From contig JAHCVI010000003.1 in assembly GCA_019096155.1 (NCBI GenBank), positions 3,720,001 to 3,784,000 on the forward strand: a stretch of DNA of 64,000 nt, given 5' to 3'. This DNA is from Staphylotrichum longicolle (Eukaryota; Ascomycota; Sordariomycetes; Sordariales; Chaetomiaceae). Each line of letters opens with the position of its first letter. The first letter of the stretch is position 1. Below are positions 20,020 through 32,782 of this stretch, piece by piece. The translations under genes were made by a program, and so were the position numbers. The notes beneath the pieces are model-generated. The model was not told where the DNA came from. It made no database searches and saw only the letters and a program-made list of their open reading frames with translations.

Positions 20020-23000
20020 AGTCCGGCCCTTTACCCCATCGGCAAACCCCGGCTCCTCCTGGTTGCACAGTCAAGGTGGCACCGGCCCGTGATCGAGATT
20101 CCTGGGAAGACCTTGAACGTTACGCTGTGCCTCTGCAGGCAAAGTCCCCGGTGCCAGGCGTCGGCGAATCGGGACGGGCCGACGGCGGCTACCCAGATGG
20201 AGGCTCTGCTCCGGGTCTCAAAAGTTGCGGCGCTGTTGGGCGAGGCGGGATGAGAGAATGAGACAGTGTCGTGATTCGCAACCCGGGGCCGTGGTCTTGG
20301 TAACGGCAGTGGCAGGCGGCAGTGGGGTCTGTGTAGGCCACACCAGAGAGAATGCTCGAGTCGGGTCGTTCTCAACCTCAGCAGAGCAGTTTCGGATGAG
20401 GCTCAAGGTATCATGGCTGGCAAGCTCAGCACAACTGGCTGCCGGTCGAAGAGGGAGGGGACCGAAATGAGCACAGCCCGGCGCCTCCCGAAAAACCCGC
20501 GACTGAAGAGGTCCGTCTGGAGAACATTCACGGCAGAAACGAAGAAAGAAAGAAACCTAATGCAAGGCAGTGTGACTGGTTCCCTAGCAAGCAGAAAATC
20601 AGCAAAAAGGGACGGACGGAAATATCGAGTGTGAGCGTGAGCGTGGGCGTGAGTGAGGGACCGGTGCGAAGCAACTCCTCGCGGGAAAATGAACGGAATG
20701 TGGTACGCTAATAGCCCGGCGCGCATTGGACTGGAAAAGGCCTGGACAGCCGAGAGCGGGGGTGAGAGAAGGCCGGGGTACGGCGTGGCGGACGGAGGTG
20801 GGGAGGGGTGCGCTCAACAGCTGCACGAAAGAGCTGGTGGACCATGCGCTCGGGTGGGGCCGTCTGAACCATCCAACTGGCAAGGGCAAGGGCAGGCAGT
20901 CAGCCAGTGGATGGCCGGGCAGGGATGGGCGAGGGATAAAAAAATCTGGCCCGCTCCTTCCAGGATCCTCGCCAACCTCCGGGCTGCACCAGCGCCGCCG
21001 CTGCAGCGTCAACTGAAGCGTCCAGGGCGGTGCCAGCCGGGACTTCCATGCACTTTGGGGGTGCTTTCCGTTGAAGCTGACGGGTGTGGAAGGTCCTTCC
21101 AGATTCTGTTGTCGGAGGACGACCGCAAACCAGGGCAGTGACACGGCCGGGCCCGAGGACGCCATTCCGTCCCTTCGCCCCCCCTCCCACCTGGCATCAT
21201 GGATCTCTGTGAGAACTTGCTGCAGGGCAATCCGGCACTGCAGGCTCAAGTCGTCCTCGGCAGCACCGTGTGTCCAGATTCGGCCATCAAACTGCACGGA
21301 CAGCATCGGGGCGCACTGTCCAGGTCGAATCCAAGATGGGGCCGCTCCAATTCCCAGGAGTTGCTTTGTGACTATGTTTCGAGCCTCGGGTGTGGATTGA
21401 ACGATGGCGACAGTGTTGGGAAAAACACTTGTTCCCAAGAAAGGACCACATGTTCGAGTGGTACCGCGGACGAAGAGATTGAAGCAAGGAAACGCATTGC
21501 ATACCTGTGAGGGACCGCACACCCGGGAAAGACTGGGTAAGGTAGCAGGTCTAAGGTATGCGCATCCACGCAGGGGTCGCCTTGATATTGAATTACTGAA
21601 ACGCGGCTGCGTGGTTGGTGGTAGCGATGAGGGCGGGAAGGGTTTGCGGGGGAGCCGTGAGTTGGGCTCACAGATCGGATTTTTTGATTTGGATTTGGGA
21701 CTTGCCCGGGGAGGGAATGCCTTCACGCGACCTGAGCGGGTGCCGAAATGCCCAGCTGCTTCAGCTGCCGTTGACGTTGGCACGGTGTCCGACCTTGGCT
21801 GCCCGTGGGTCAGAGACGGTGTTCTGGGAGAGCGGGAGGAAGAGAGATGAGCGGCGGAGTGTGGGGGTCTTTTATTCCCTGCAGTGATTTAAAAAGGTGA
21901 CGGCCACAAGACGCCGTGCTGCCGTGGCCAAATCGAGGCAAGGCCACACCCACCACGACTGCAGCACCAGCACCTGCACCTGCACTGGAGACAGGGGACT
22001 TGGGGGGGGTTGCCCCAGACCATGCGGCTTCTCACCTCGCGTACCTGCTCCTGACACCTCGGGTTGCGTTCAGCTACTGCATGGAGCTCTGCAGCTGCTT
22101 CAGGACGCGTCCGCACGCTGGTTTTATTACCTATCCAACCTTGGCTGGAGGTTGATGCTCGATGGCAGATGGTCCTGCGTAGCAAGCATGTCAAGTCTCT
22201 TGCGGCTGGCATCCCGGCTCCGAGGAGCGGGGTTTCAACCAGCACACAACGCGTCCCGCAAGGACATCAAATGGGTCCGCACCGCTGAGCATCTCCCCAC
22301 ATAACCGGAAGCTGTTGGCGAGGTTCAGATGCTCGAATCGAGCCGAGTGGAACTCGGCGACAAACGGACACAGTCCACCTCAAAACCCTAGGTCCTTGGA
22401 GGCCGCATAACAAACCCGTTCAGCGGAATTCACTGATCTCCCTTTTCTTGCGCGGCGCCAGACGGTCCCCAATATTTCCGCATCTTGGCCCGGATCCAGG
22501 CTGTGGCGCGCCTTGGCCGCCGACCATGCCTCGAGACACGCCTGGGGGGTCTACCTCTAGGCTGGTGAGCTGAACAACGAACAGCAGGCGACATGCATCC
22601 CCAACGACAGGACTAATAAGGTGAAGATGGATGTGGGAAGTCAGGTACAGCTTTCACGGCGGAATGCAACCGGTAGGTGCTGCTTATGCGCAATACCTTC
22701 TTGTCAGTTGAGCATCTCCACGGGTTCTCATGCAACCCCAGCGATGTTCTGCTGCGTAGTTCCCAACCTCGTGGCATTCTCAGATTCACCATGCCACCTC
22801 ACCGGTCCGTCCTGCGTCTCTCCTGATGCTCTGAATGCTGCCGTCCCGCCCGGCCCACGACCGACACAGGGCTCCCCCTTTTCCCACTCCACTCATGGGT
22901 AACTTTCCCGATGGGCTGACCCCGCTTTCCTCTCCGCTCCCCTCGTGCTCTCTTGCTCAGTTCTCCTTAGGGCCGATGAGGACCGCACGCCAATAAAACC

Positions 23001-25351
23001 AAACAATCTGGGGGAGCCATGGTCGGCGATGGAGTGTTGGCGTCAACGTGCTGCAACTAAGTGTCAAGTGGCGTTTGAATTTTCTGTCAGTCGAGGTTCC
23101 CCCCCAAGCCGCCTCGATCGACACAAGGCAACAATGCGGCGTGGGATGCTGCTCTGGCTGGTCGGTGGCAAGGGGTCCCCTGCAAGAGTGAATCGGTTCG
23201 ACTGAGGAAGCGTGTGGGGAATGCGGGAGACCCGTCTGATTGGCAGCGCGCTGGGCTCTGCTTGTGAGCTCTCCACTTTTTCGCGCCGTCGTTATTAAAG
23301 CAAAAACCTCATCAAACGTCCTGTTCAGTCGCCTTGTCGGGCTAGCAGTTGGTGTTGCTGCCCAAAGGGGTTCAAACGATGATCGAAATTCGATCTGGGG
23401 GGCCGTGGCTCGATCCAGCTACACTATTGTTGACGGCGTTTCCCCGGTCTTATGGGGATTTCCACTGAATGCGTTTCCTCGGAATTTCCCTTGGAGAGAG
23501 AGTGGAACCTTCTTTTTTGGCTCCACGGAGTTCCCAGGTTGCAACCGCAAACCCAAAGAGACCGACTTCCAACGCGGTTAGGCCAGCGACTTGACCGAGA
23601 CCTTACGGTCCGACCAATTTCAGATCGACCAAGAAGATGATGAGCACATGCGCAGGAGGGCGCGAAATACGTCGTGGCTTTCATCTTACACGAGATGAGC
23701 ACCTCGGTCTTCAACATCGAAGCGCCCCCCCGCATGGCTGCAGTACCCTGAAATGCCCGCGACAACCACCACCCTTGTGTGACCCCCAAATTTGATGCTC
23801 CTTGAATCCTCCCAAACGTGTTCATGCCCTCGGGGTGATGGACCACCGCTGGCGCTGTCAGACGGACGTACCCGAGCAGAGCGCGAAAGTCACAAACCCC
23901 CGGCCAAGACCAACCCCCAGTCTGGAGAGCATGCTCCTCCAGCGTCTCGCCCGGCAACGCTCACCCAAGCCAACAATGGGCAGGCCATCAGCTCCTGAGG
24001 TGAAACCAAGCTTGTCGATGTGGGGTTTGGCGTGGGAGATCGACGCGGAGCTTTTTGGACTGCCGTTGCGGGCGGGCGTGGGATGTCGACGAGGAACCCC
24101 CCCTTCCCCAGCCTCACCTGGCCCAACTGGCCCCAGTAAATGACGCTTGGTGACACAAGTGGCCGAAGCCTTCCGGTGTGGAGGGTTCTGCGGCGCCGAA
24201 TTCATCGGTCGCACCTGACCGGTCTCAGGGTTCAAGATGCGGCGAAGGAGCGCCACCAGCGTCCCTAGCGGCAGGCTGGCAGCTGCAGGTCGACCAAAAG
24301 GTGAGCTTCTCTGCGACTGAGCTGGCGAGGTGGCTCGAGGGTGGGTGTCCTCCACGACAGAAAAGGGCTCACTGCAGTTCTCGGTGAGGCACGGAAGCCG
24401 GACCCGATGTTGGTGCCGGCCTTGACGAGACGCACATGAACTGCAGAGCTGCGGCAATGCCGTGTTCTGAGATTCCAGATGCCGTTGGGGGCACGAAAAC
24501 TGCCCACCCTCACGACCCTCACCTCACCTCACCTCACCTTGCCTCACCACCCACACCCCGCAGAAGCCGAGATCCGCGAGAGCTGCTGGTGCGCCACCCT
24601 GGTTCAAGCCGACGCCAATATGTCCAGCATCAAACTTCTCGCGTCGCATGGCGTCTTGTCCCTAGACCAAGCATCGGGAAACAAAGCACCGCAAGATTGA
24701 TGGCAATCCTCAGTCCGTAGATCAATTTACGGCTCTGCGCGCCGTCTCTTGCTCCTTTTGAGCTAAAGAGGAAGTGCGGACCAGCCCGACCGCACCGTCC
24801 CGCAGGACACCTTTTGCCAGCTTCCTCCGGCACTTGAAAAGACATGTCACCTTTACCCAAAGGTTTGGAAAGCGGACTGGCCAAAATCTTAGCCCTTCGA
24901 CCCCATCCATACGGCATGCACAGCGGACCGCCAGGACGGTGCCGATGGCGGAGCGATGATCAGTTTGACGGCAGTGGGGTTTTCCCGGCGGCAGGCAGTT
25001 GACGAGTGAGTGGGGACCCAAGCGGTCGGTTCGTGTGGCACCGCTGCGAAAGCTGCGCGCCAGCCACACACGGAACCCACCAACCAGGGCGGAAAAGTCC
25101 CCTGTGTCGTCAGAGCTCGGCGGTCCCGCGCCTGTTGTGCCTTGCGACACAGGGCTGCAATCTCTTTCCGTCTTTGTCGAGACCCCTCTCCCACAATGCC
25201 CACTCCTCCCACAGCACACGCCAGCAGCCGATTTCCGAGTCCTGTCTCATAGGATGTGACCAATCGACTCTCTATCGACAAAACACCAGGACCTTGACGC
25301 TTCACCTCCTCTGCACAAACCTCGGCTTTCTTTCGGCCTCGTCTTCTCCCC
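20020..25351. other. Long gene-free region upstream of the C2H2 factor and SAP30
   Basis: About 5.3 kb separates two divergently transcribed genes. Several open frames of 100-394 codons exist, the longest on the minus strand at 20599-21783. None shows domain-like composition, intron structure or a convincing start, and they overlap each other on both strands. The region probably carries extended promoters or long 5' leaders. A short CTCAC repeat is present near 24520-24540. Confidence 0.5.
24519..24540 (+). repeat. CTCAC pentanucleotide repeat (about 4 units)
   Basis: Tandem CTCAC units are visible within an intergenic stretch. It is a short microsatellite with no evident function. Confidence 0.7.
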
Positions 25352-26000
25352 ATGGCACCCTCCAAGGCCGCTCGGAGCGGCCAGGACGATTCCAAGGCTG
25401 ACGTCCCAACCTCAAAAGAGAAGAATGGAGGCGCCGTCGCATCCCACTCCAGCAGCAAGATGCGGAGGGTTGCAAGCAGTGCCGGTTCCAACCTGCGCGA
25501 GGTGACAAACGCCAGTGCCGCCAACGCTGCTGCCCCAGCGCCCGAACCGGCAGCCAACACACAGGAGCCCAGCACCCCTGGAGTAAGCCGCCTCTCGGTT
25601 CTTCGCATTGCTCGCTGTTCTTATTTCTCGCGACGACACAATTGCTTACATTATTCGCTTGCAACAGCTTCAATGGCCTGCCTTCGAACGAGACGTTCTC
25701 CACGCCTACCGCCGAGCATACCGCCTGAAGACGCCGACCGCCTTCGTCAGCGACCACCACGGATGGATCCTCACGCAGCCGGGCAGCATTGGCCTCTACT
25801 CGCCGACGATTGCACGACGCAAAGACCTCCGGAGGCAAAACAAAGACCAGTTGACGACTGTGGTGCGAAAACACTTCAACGGCCTGGGCGTGCAGGAGAA
25901 CGACATCATCGTCGACTTCCTCCACAAGACGAGGACCCAGGGAGTCACAAAGAGCAAACCGCCACAACGCGAGTACATACATCCGGCAGTCGAGCCATGA
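25352..26000 (+). CDS. SAP30: SAP30-like Sin3-binding histone deacetylase complex subunit
   Basis: Two exons (25352-25582 and 25668-26000) give 187 residues; the 85-nt intron has donor GTAAGC and is in phase 0. The N-terminal 75 residues are low-complexity (Ala/Ser/Pro-rich). The second exon holds the SAP30 Sin3-binding domain: LQWPAFERDVLHAYRRAYRL, SIGLYSPTIARRKDLRRQ, VVRKHFNGLGVQENDIIVDF. In yeast and animals SAP30 bridges Sin3 and the Rpd3/HDAC1 deacetylase, so this protein likely acts in nuclear gene repression. The stop follows shortly after the domain, normal for fungal members. MDJ1 follows on the same strand after 650 bp but is functionally unrelated. Confidence 0.9.
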
Positions 26001-26646
26001 GTCGATCGCCCGGGCAGGACACGGAACCATGGGACGGAGGGACACAGCACTCTTTTGTCCGACGCATTGCAGCCCCCTCCAATGGGCAGATTTTCGCAGC
26101 GAGGATATACGGATGGGAGGGATACCCGGCACACAGTTGCATGTACGTCATAGGGCCACCGCGTATTGGGCGGATGGAGTTCAGGGCGTTGTTCTTCTTT
26201 GTGGGATCGCATTTCATTTTTGAAGGTACATATAATGGGAAGACATTTCTGCTCCACAGGACCCGTCCAAACGGAGCTCTTCAACACTGGCCCGCGCGTG
26301 ACCCCTTCCAATTAATGAAGAAATCGCGGGTCGCGCTCTGCCAAGGCGCGGGGCCCACAGAAAGTGGTGGGCGATTCTAGCGCAAGCAGCCAGTGGGCCC
26401 TTTTCCGTGCCTCAGGCTGCCAAGACCTCCATGGATTTCTCCAATGCGCTCCTCGGGATAGGCCCAAAAAAAGTTGCAGGGAATTGAAGCTGCAAGGCCG
26501 ACCAAGGCAAAGAAGAAGCGGACGACGACCCGAACTCGCAATCTACAGAAACCTTCTTCCTGCACGAAAACCCGCAGCAAGACAGCAACTCAACCGACGG
26601 TCGTTGCGGGCATGCTAGTTACAGAAACCAGCACACGCCGGACGAG
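26001..26646. other. Intergenic region upstream of MDJ1
   Basis: 646 bp containing the SAP30 3' flank and the MDJ1 promoter. The SAP30 alternative frame continues to 26380, but this is read-through of another frame and not a gene. I see no clear heat-shock element (inverted GAA/TTC pentamers). Confidence 0.5.
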
Positions 26647-28375
26647 ATGAGCACGAGTATCCTTCCCAAAGCCGCCCTCCCGGTGCGCCAACTCTCACCC
26701 GCCCAAATATGCCGTCGCCAGAGGTTGAAGCCATGCGCCGGCCGATCCGCCCCTTCTGCCGCCTACTCGGTGGCATCTAGAGCTTCCGGTCGATCATTAC
26801 CGAAGCCGCGGGCCCAACTGCCCGCTTGCCGGCCAAGGGTTGGTCCCCAATCGATGCCCTCCAGCTCCTCGGCAGCTACTCACACGGGACAGCAGGCATA
26901 CTTCCACACAACCCGCCGGCTCCTCGCAACACCAAGAGACCCCTACGGCACTCTTGGAGTGAACAAGAGCGCATCGGCATCCGATATCAAAAAGGCCTAC
27001 TACGGTCTGGCGAAAAAGTTTCACCCCGACACGAACAAGGACCCGACGGCCAAAGACAAGTTCGCCGAGATCCAATCCGCCTACGAAATTCTCTCCGACC
27101 CCAAGAAGAGAGAACAGTTCGATCAGTTTGGTGCCGCCGGTTTTGACCCCAATGCCGGTCCCGGCCCGGGCGCCGGCCACCCCTTCGGAGGCGGGCATCC
27201 ATTCGGCGGGTTCGGCGGCCAAGGCGGGTTTGGCGCCAACATCAACTTCGACGACATCTTCTCGGCATTCACGGGCGGGGCGCACCCCTTTGGCGGGCGC
27301 GGCGGACGGGGCGCCGGCGGATTCGGTGCCGAGATTCTGCAGGGCGAGGACATCGAGGTGCAGGTGACGGTGTCGTTCATGGAGGCGGCCAAGGGAGCGA
27401 GCAAGAGCATCACGACGCTGCCGCTCGTGACGTGCAAGACGTGCACGGGCAGCGGCCTGAAGCAGGGCACGAAGCGGTCCAGCTGCCAGGCGTGCAACGG
27501 GACGGGCACGCGCGTGCACTTCATGTCGGGCGGTTTCCAGATGGCCAGCACGTGCTCGGCCTGCGGTGGCAGCGGCTCGTCGATTCCCCGGGGCTCCGAG
27601 TGCCGGTCGTGCCAGGGCGACGGCGTGGTCAGGGAGCGCAAGACGCTCACGGTTGACATCCCCGGGGGCATCGAAGACGGCATGCGGCTGCGCGTCAGCG
27701 GGGAGGGCGACGCGCCGCCGACCGGCCGCGCCCCCGGCGCGGTGCGCGGCGCGAACGGCGACCTGTATGTCCTCGTCAAGGTCGCGCGCGACCCGCAGTT
27801 CAGCCGCCAGGGCTCCGACATCCTGTACACGTCGACCATCCCGCTCACGACCGCCATCCTCGGCGGCGAGGTCATCATTCCGACGCTCGATGGCGACGCC
27901 AAGGTCCGCGTGTCCACGGGCACCAACACGGGCGACAAGATGACGCTGGCGGGCAAGGGCATGCCTAAGCTGAGCGGCAGGCGCGGACGCATGGGCGACC
28001 TCAAGGTGGAATTCCGCGTTGCCATGCCCAAGTACCTCTCGTCCAACCAGCGCGCGCTTGTCGAGATGCTGGCCGACGAGATGGGCGACAAGTCCGCCAA
28101 GCGGATCATGAACCTGCACAAGACGTGAGTTTTTTGTCGTCCTCCTACCAACTTCCTCCCCCTTAACACTATGTTTCAGCTCCCCCGACCCCAACGACCC
28201 CGAATCGCACAAGAACGAAGGGTTCCTCAAATCCCTGTGGCACAACCTCACCAACCACCCTGCCCACCAAGAAAAGCCCGGCGGCGGAAGCTCCGACAGC
28301 ACGACCGCCAAGAAGCCCGATGACAAGACCAGCGACGCCGACGACGCCAAGAAGCCCGGCTCCGGGTCATCCTAA
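26647..28375 (+). CDS. MDJ1: Mitochondrial Hsp40 / DnaJ co-chaperone
   Basis: Two exons (26647-28124, 28180-28375; 55-nt intron with donor GTGAGT) encode 557 residues. A basic, Ser/Arg-rich N-terminus of about 90 residues resembles a mitochondrial presequence. Then come a J domain (about 97-162, HPD at 126-128), a Gly/Phe-rich linker (170-230), four CxxCxGxG zinc repeats (263-326), the DnaJ C-terminal substrate-binding domain and a charged Ser/Lys/Asp-rich tail in exon 2. This type I DnaJ layout with a presequence matches Mdj1. It stimulates the matrix Hsp70 Ssc1 in folding imported proteins and protecting them under heat stress. A shorter open frame on the opposite strand is a GC-rich shadow. 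Confidence 0.93.
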
Positions 28376-29126
28376 GCGGACGCAGGCTCAAAAAACAAGC
28401 TGAAAATAACACTCAAAAAGAAAAGCAGAAAGACGGTTGTACAGTACGATATCAGCATCTCGCCCAGGCCAGCCCAAGCAGAGCGGTCACGCCAGAGACT
28501 CAGTCTGCTTGTCTGGCTGCCTGATCTAATATATCCCCACAGAAGACAAAATACCACCTAGATAGCTAGAGGATGGTTGGTCATTTCCGGTTTTGGTTTA
28601 TCTGCATCGGGGCGGCGGCTCGGTGTTTTTTGACAGGGTTGATTCTGGTTTTTGTTTTCGTACTCCCTCGTTGGTGGCGGGCGGTATGTGTACCTTGCCG
28701 ATTACACAGATTTGTGGAGGAGTGGCTGGATGGACAGTGTGTGTGTGTAAGAGAGCTGAGAAAGGATGTACGGATATGGGATGAGTAAAAGATGGATGTA
28801 CTGTACAGTAGCAAACAAACACCCTCCCACCCATCACCCCTTTTGGATTGGAAATAAAAACCCACTCTGCTGCACTGCAACATGGCCGTTCCAGGTTGGA
28901 TTTTAGGGCTCTCTTCTCGTGACTGGCATATTGGCGGGGAGTTTGGAGCACGCCAAATACTAACCTGCCTGCCCGCTGGATTCACGCAATCACTTCCTCG
29001 CATGAACAAAGCGAAAGCGTAGCAGTGGAGACCTCAAAAGAGAGATTGACTTCATTTCCTCCCTCCCATATGAGTATACATCTTGATTCAAAAGCACAAC
29101 CGCACGCCGACGAGACCGCGAGGATT

Positions 29127-29128
<2 letters not shown>

Positions 29129-29160
<32 letters not shown>
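29129..29160 (+). repeat. (GA)16 microsatellite
   Basis: Thirty-two bases of perfect GA dinucleotide between MDJ1 and the MFS gene. Confidence 0.95.
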
Positions 29161-29163
<3 letters not shown>

Positions 29164-29359
29164 CCAACTTGAGAGCGGCGCTTATCACATTCCATCTTTC
29201 ATAGGCTCTCTCTGGGGGAAGATGCGCTCAAATAACGCCGGATATCGATGTTGACTTGGACAAGTTTATTGAGAAGTCCCATTGCAAGCTCCAATGAGCT
29301 TATTTACATGGTGAAAGAAGCAAGAGATAGTGTGAAATCATTCCTTTTCCTCTCTCTTC

Positions 29360-29425
29360 CCCTCCTCTCCCTCCTCTCCCTCCTCTCCCTCCTCTCCCTC
29401 CTCTCCCTCCCCTCCCTCCTCTCCC
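29360..29425 (+). repeat. Pyrimidine minisatellite (9-bp unit, CTCCTCTCC-like)
   Basis: Six or so tandem near-identical 9-bp units of pure pyrimidine, decaying at the right end. It would be G/A-rich on the other strand and could form triplex or H-DNA. No coding role is apparent. Confidence 0.85.
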
Positions 29426-30131
29426 CCCTTCCTCCTTTCCAAACAAAAAAAGACATCTAGAAAAAGTCTCACTAAACCCCATGCCCCAATATTATTATAC
29501 TACGACCTTCGACTTGCCAGACAGAGAGTGGCTGGGGGATGCAAGAGGAGGATACAAAACAAACCGAAACAAGACAGGCACAGCCATAAGGTATTGATCA
29601 GTAGCCAAGTCAGTCAGGTACCCGAGACACAAGCCGCCATTTCTGCATTACTATGCCTTTGACAACGTATCTATCTAGATAGCCTCCTTACCCCCAAACC
29701 CTCAGCCCCCCAACCTCCTCATGGCACCCTCAACAGGGCGCCGATATGTTTATTCATTTATTTGTGTCCTCCACAACCTCGCTCTCTCAAAAAAGAGACA
29801 AAGATTCAACGCCTTGACTCCAGTGCCAATGAGGGAGAGAACAGAAAAGAGTAAAAGACACACAACCATGCAAATCATAAGCTGGTCATCCATCTCTCCA
29901 TCTCCGAATGGCATCCAAAACCAGGGCACATAACCCATGGGATCCCACCCCATACCCCCCTCTCTGCACCAAATTCTCTTGCCTCCCATCCGGCCTCCCC
30001 TTCGTTTCGTTCTCAACAATGGACGACGAGATACCACCACACCTAATGCATCAACATCAACCAACAACAAATCTCAACAAGTCATGCAAACACGTCACTA
30101 CATCACATCACCAGAATTCACACATCACACG

Positions 30132-32456
30132 TCACACATCTCCTCTCTCCCTCTCTTCTCTTTCCGTAGCAGCCGTGTGCGGCCTCTCCCCGTCCTTCTT
30201 CTCATCTTCCGCGGCCTTCGAGTACCTCGCCCAGTCGCGCAGCGCCCCGGCAAGCAAATCATCCTTCTTGTCGCGTTCCGCCCCGGCTAGACTCAGCCCC
30301 GCGCTCGACGACGGCGGTCTCTGGCCATGATGACCCGACGTAATGGTGCCGCTCCTCTCTGACGGGGCGGCTGTCGTCTTGGAAAAGAAGATGCCGCCGT
30401 GGTGTTTCCGGCTGCTGCTCGTCTCTGGTTTCCCTTGCTTTTCACCGCTTTTGGACTCGGCTTTTGATTTGGAGCGGAGGAGGATGCTCCCCTTTCGGGA
30501 GGATCTGGAGGATGATTTGGTCCTGGAGTGGCCCTTGGTCGAGGAGCCCTCGAAGAAGGGTTTTCCAGGTATGGGACCAGTTGAGCCGTTTGTGCTGCTG
30601 CTCGATTCGGCAGGGGGCCCATCATGCGGCGAGGGAGCTGATGAGGGCTTGGGTGGCCCGGGTGGGCCGGGGGCGCCAGGCGGTTTGTTTTTCCCTTTCT
30701 TGATACTCTTCCATTCCATGCCAAACGCGCATAGCAGTGACGCAAAAGCTAGGCCCATGGATGCCAGGAAAATGTGGCGGCAGGCGTGGTTGTACGCATC
30801 AATGACCACGCTGACGTCCTCTGGCGGAACCAGGGCGGAGAGTTTCGTGGCACCCTCCTTGACGATGAGTTTGGGATCGAAGCCTGGAAGGTGAGATAGT
30901 TCCGAGACGAGCATGTTGGTTAGAATTGTTTGTCCTACAGAGGTGAACACGGCGCCGCCGAGCTGCTGGACAAAGAAGTTGATGGCAATGCCTGTGCTGA
31001 CATCTTCCCTGGGAAGGACGGTTTGTATGGCGAGGCCCGATGTCTGCATACCGAATCCCAGACCAAAGCCAGCGAGAAACTGGAAGGCAACCCAATGAGA
31101 TGTTGGGCTGTTGCGGTCGAGTGTGCTCAGGAGACCCTCGCCGATGGACATGATGGCCGGGGCAACCAACATGGACGGGACATAATAGCCAATCTTTTGC
31201 GTGATGCCGCCAGACGCGATACTTGACACTACCAGGCTCAGCACGAGCGGGAGCGTGTAGATGCCCGATTTTATGGGATCGACCTGTTTGACGGTTTGGA
31301 CTAGGGTCCGTCAGCATCTCAAACCACCCACCCTACAACTCGTTCCACTTACACCAAACAGGCACGTAGTACACCAACATCAACATGGAGCCTGCCAAGA
31401 AGAAGGTAAAGCCGGTGCCGAATGCCACACTCCGCTGTGTGATGACCTTTGGGGGCACTGATGCGGTCTCGGGCTTGAGGATCTGGACTGCCACGAAGGC
31501 GGCAGTGCAGGCGGCGAAAATGACGAGCAACAGGATGATGCGCCATTCGTTCCATTCGTATGTTGAGCCGCCCCATTGGAAGGCAATAAAGAGGCAGACG
31601 ACACCGGGGAGGAAGAAAAACATGCCCAGGGGATCCAAGCGCTTGAAGTGCGTCGCAAACTGGGCGGGCGGGTGTTTCTCCTTTGGCGGATTCCAGAAGA
31701 AGACCATGAATATTAGAGCCACGGCGCCGATGGGGAGGTTGATGTAAAAGCACCAGCGCCAGGTGACGCCGCCAGTGAATCCTCCACCGATCAGGGGGCC
31801 CATGACGGAAGCGATGCCGAACACCATACCAAACAGCCCCTGAAAGGCTGGACGGCGGTGCAGTGGAATCATTGGGATCATGATTAGGAGGCAGCCGGAG
31901 AAGATGCCGGCCGAGCCAAGACCTGCGATGGCCCGGCCGACGATGAAAGCGGTGGAGTTCGGGGCCGCTCCGCAAATGGCTGAGCCGATCTCGAAGACGA
32001 CGATGCTCGTCAGGAAGCACCTTTTGGTTCGGGCCGTTTAGCAACATGGCATAATTGCACCGAGGGTCACACAGTAGTCACGTACCACTTCATATCGTAG
32101 AATTTGTAGATGCGGCCGAACAGCAGCTGGGCACAGGCCGTCGTCAACATGTACGAGGAGCCATACCAGCCGATATCTCCCAGGGCCTGAAACTCGTCCG
32201 AGATGCGAGGGACTGCCGTGGCGATGATGGTGCGGTCGAGGGCGACGAGGAAGAGGGCGAGGAAGTTACACAGCAGCGTGAGCCAAAAGCGGACGCTCCT
32301 GGGCTGGAACAGGTCGTCTTCGCCGGGGGCCCCCGGTGGAGGTTGCGAGGGCGTGAGCTTCTCGGCGTCACTTGACTCGCCCTGGCCATCAGCCCGGACG
32401 GCCTGGCCAGACTGGGCGCTGCCGATGGATGCCAGCGACTGCGACTCGGCGGCCAT
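30132..32456 (-). CDS. MFS multidrug/toxin efflux transporter (DHA2, 14-helix)
   Basis: Three exons (32456-32086, 32020-31353, 31300-30132) encode 735 residues; the introns of 65 and 52 nt have donors GTACGT and GTAAGT. After an 80-residue hydrophilic N-terminus come about 14 membrane helices, with the DHA2 signature [17 protein letters not shown] in helix 1 and [16 protein letters not shown] in a later helix. The closest characterised group is the fungal toxin pumps (ToxA, aflatoxin efflux pump), proton antiporters in the plasma membrane. An unusually long tail of about 160 residues, rich in Ser, Lys, Pro and Gly, follows the last helix and is probably cytosolic. The start chosen is the ATG at 32456; an ATG at 32564 would add 36 low-complexity residues. 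It is divergent from a Zn2Cys6 regulator. Confidence 0.9.
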
Positions 32457-32741
32457 GGCGGCAAGGGCCGGGACGGCCGGCGGCGTCCGCGGGTGGGTGG
32501 TAGGCGGGCGGGAAGGGGGACAGTGCAGGAGCGGCCTAGGAGCTCGATGCAACGACTGAACCAAGATGCCGAAAGCGGGAAACGGCGAGAAAGCTCTAGA
32601 TGGCGGCGGCTGGTGAGATATAATACGCCCTAGCCACAGCTCGAGGACGAACGAGACACGATATGCATCTGCGTCAATGCGACGCCGGAGACGAGAGACA
32701 AGTGGCTAGGTATCAGTGGCTTCCCCTGGTGTCGGTGGATT

Positions 32742-32782
32742 TTCTGGGGTTTCTGGATTTTCTGGATGTTCTGGATGTTCTC
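32742..32782 (+). repeat. Degenerate TTCTGGAT tandem repeat
   Basis: Four or five imperfect TTCTGG(A/G)(T/G) units lie in the MFS promoter side. It is short and of unknown significance. Confidence 0.7.

Larger units (their letters stand above)
28376..30131. other. Convergent 3' intergenic region with simple repeats
   Basis: About 1.76 kb between the 3' ends of MDJ1 and the MFS transporter. It contains a (GA)16 tract and a 9-bp pyrimidine minisatellite, and no supported gene. Confidence 0.55.

Noticed and set aside
20599..21783. 394-codon minus-strand open frame upstream of the C2H2 factor
   Set aside because: It has no domain, coiled or hydrophobic pattern; it is Pro/Ser/Arg low-complexity and overlaps other open frames on both strands. 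Pyrimidine-rich sense sequence explains the lack of stops.
26001..26646. Heat-shock element upstream of MDJ1
   Set aside because: GAA/TTC pentamers with correct two-base spacing were not found, only a mis-spaced GAAACCTTC.
26797..28350. 517-codon frame antisense to MDJ1
   Set aside because: It is a GC-rich shadow of the MDJ1 codons with Arg/Ala/Gly bias and no domain. MDJ1 itself is unequivocal.
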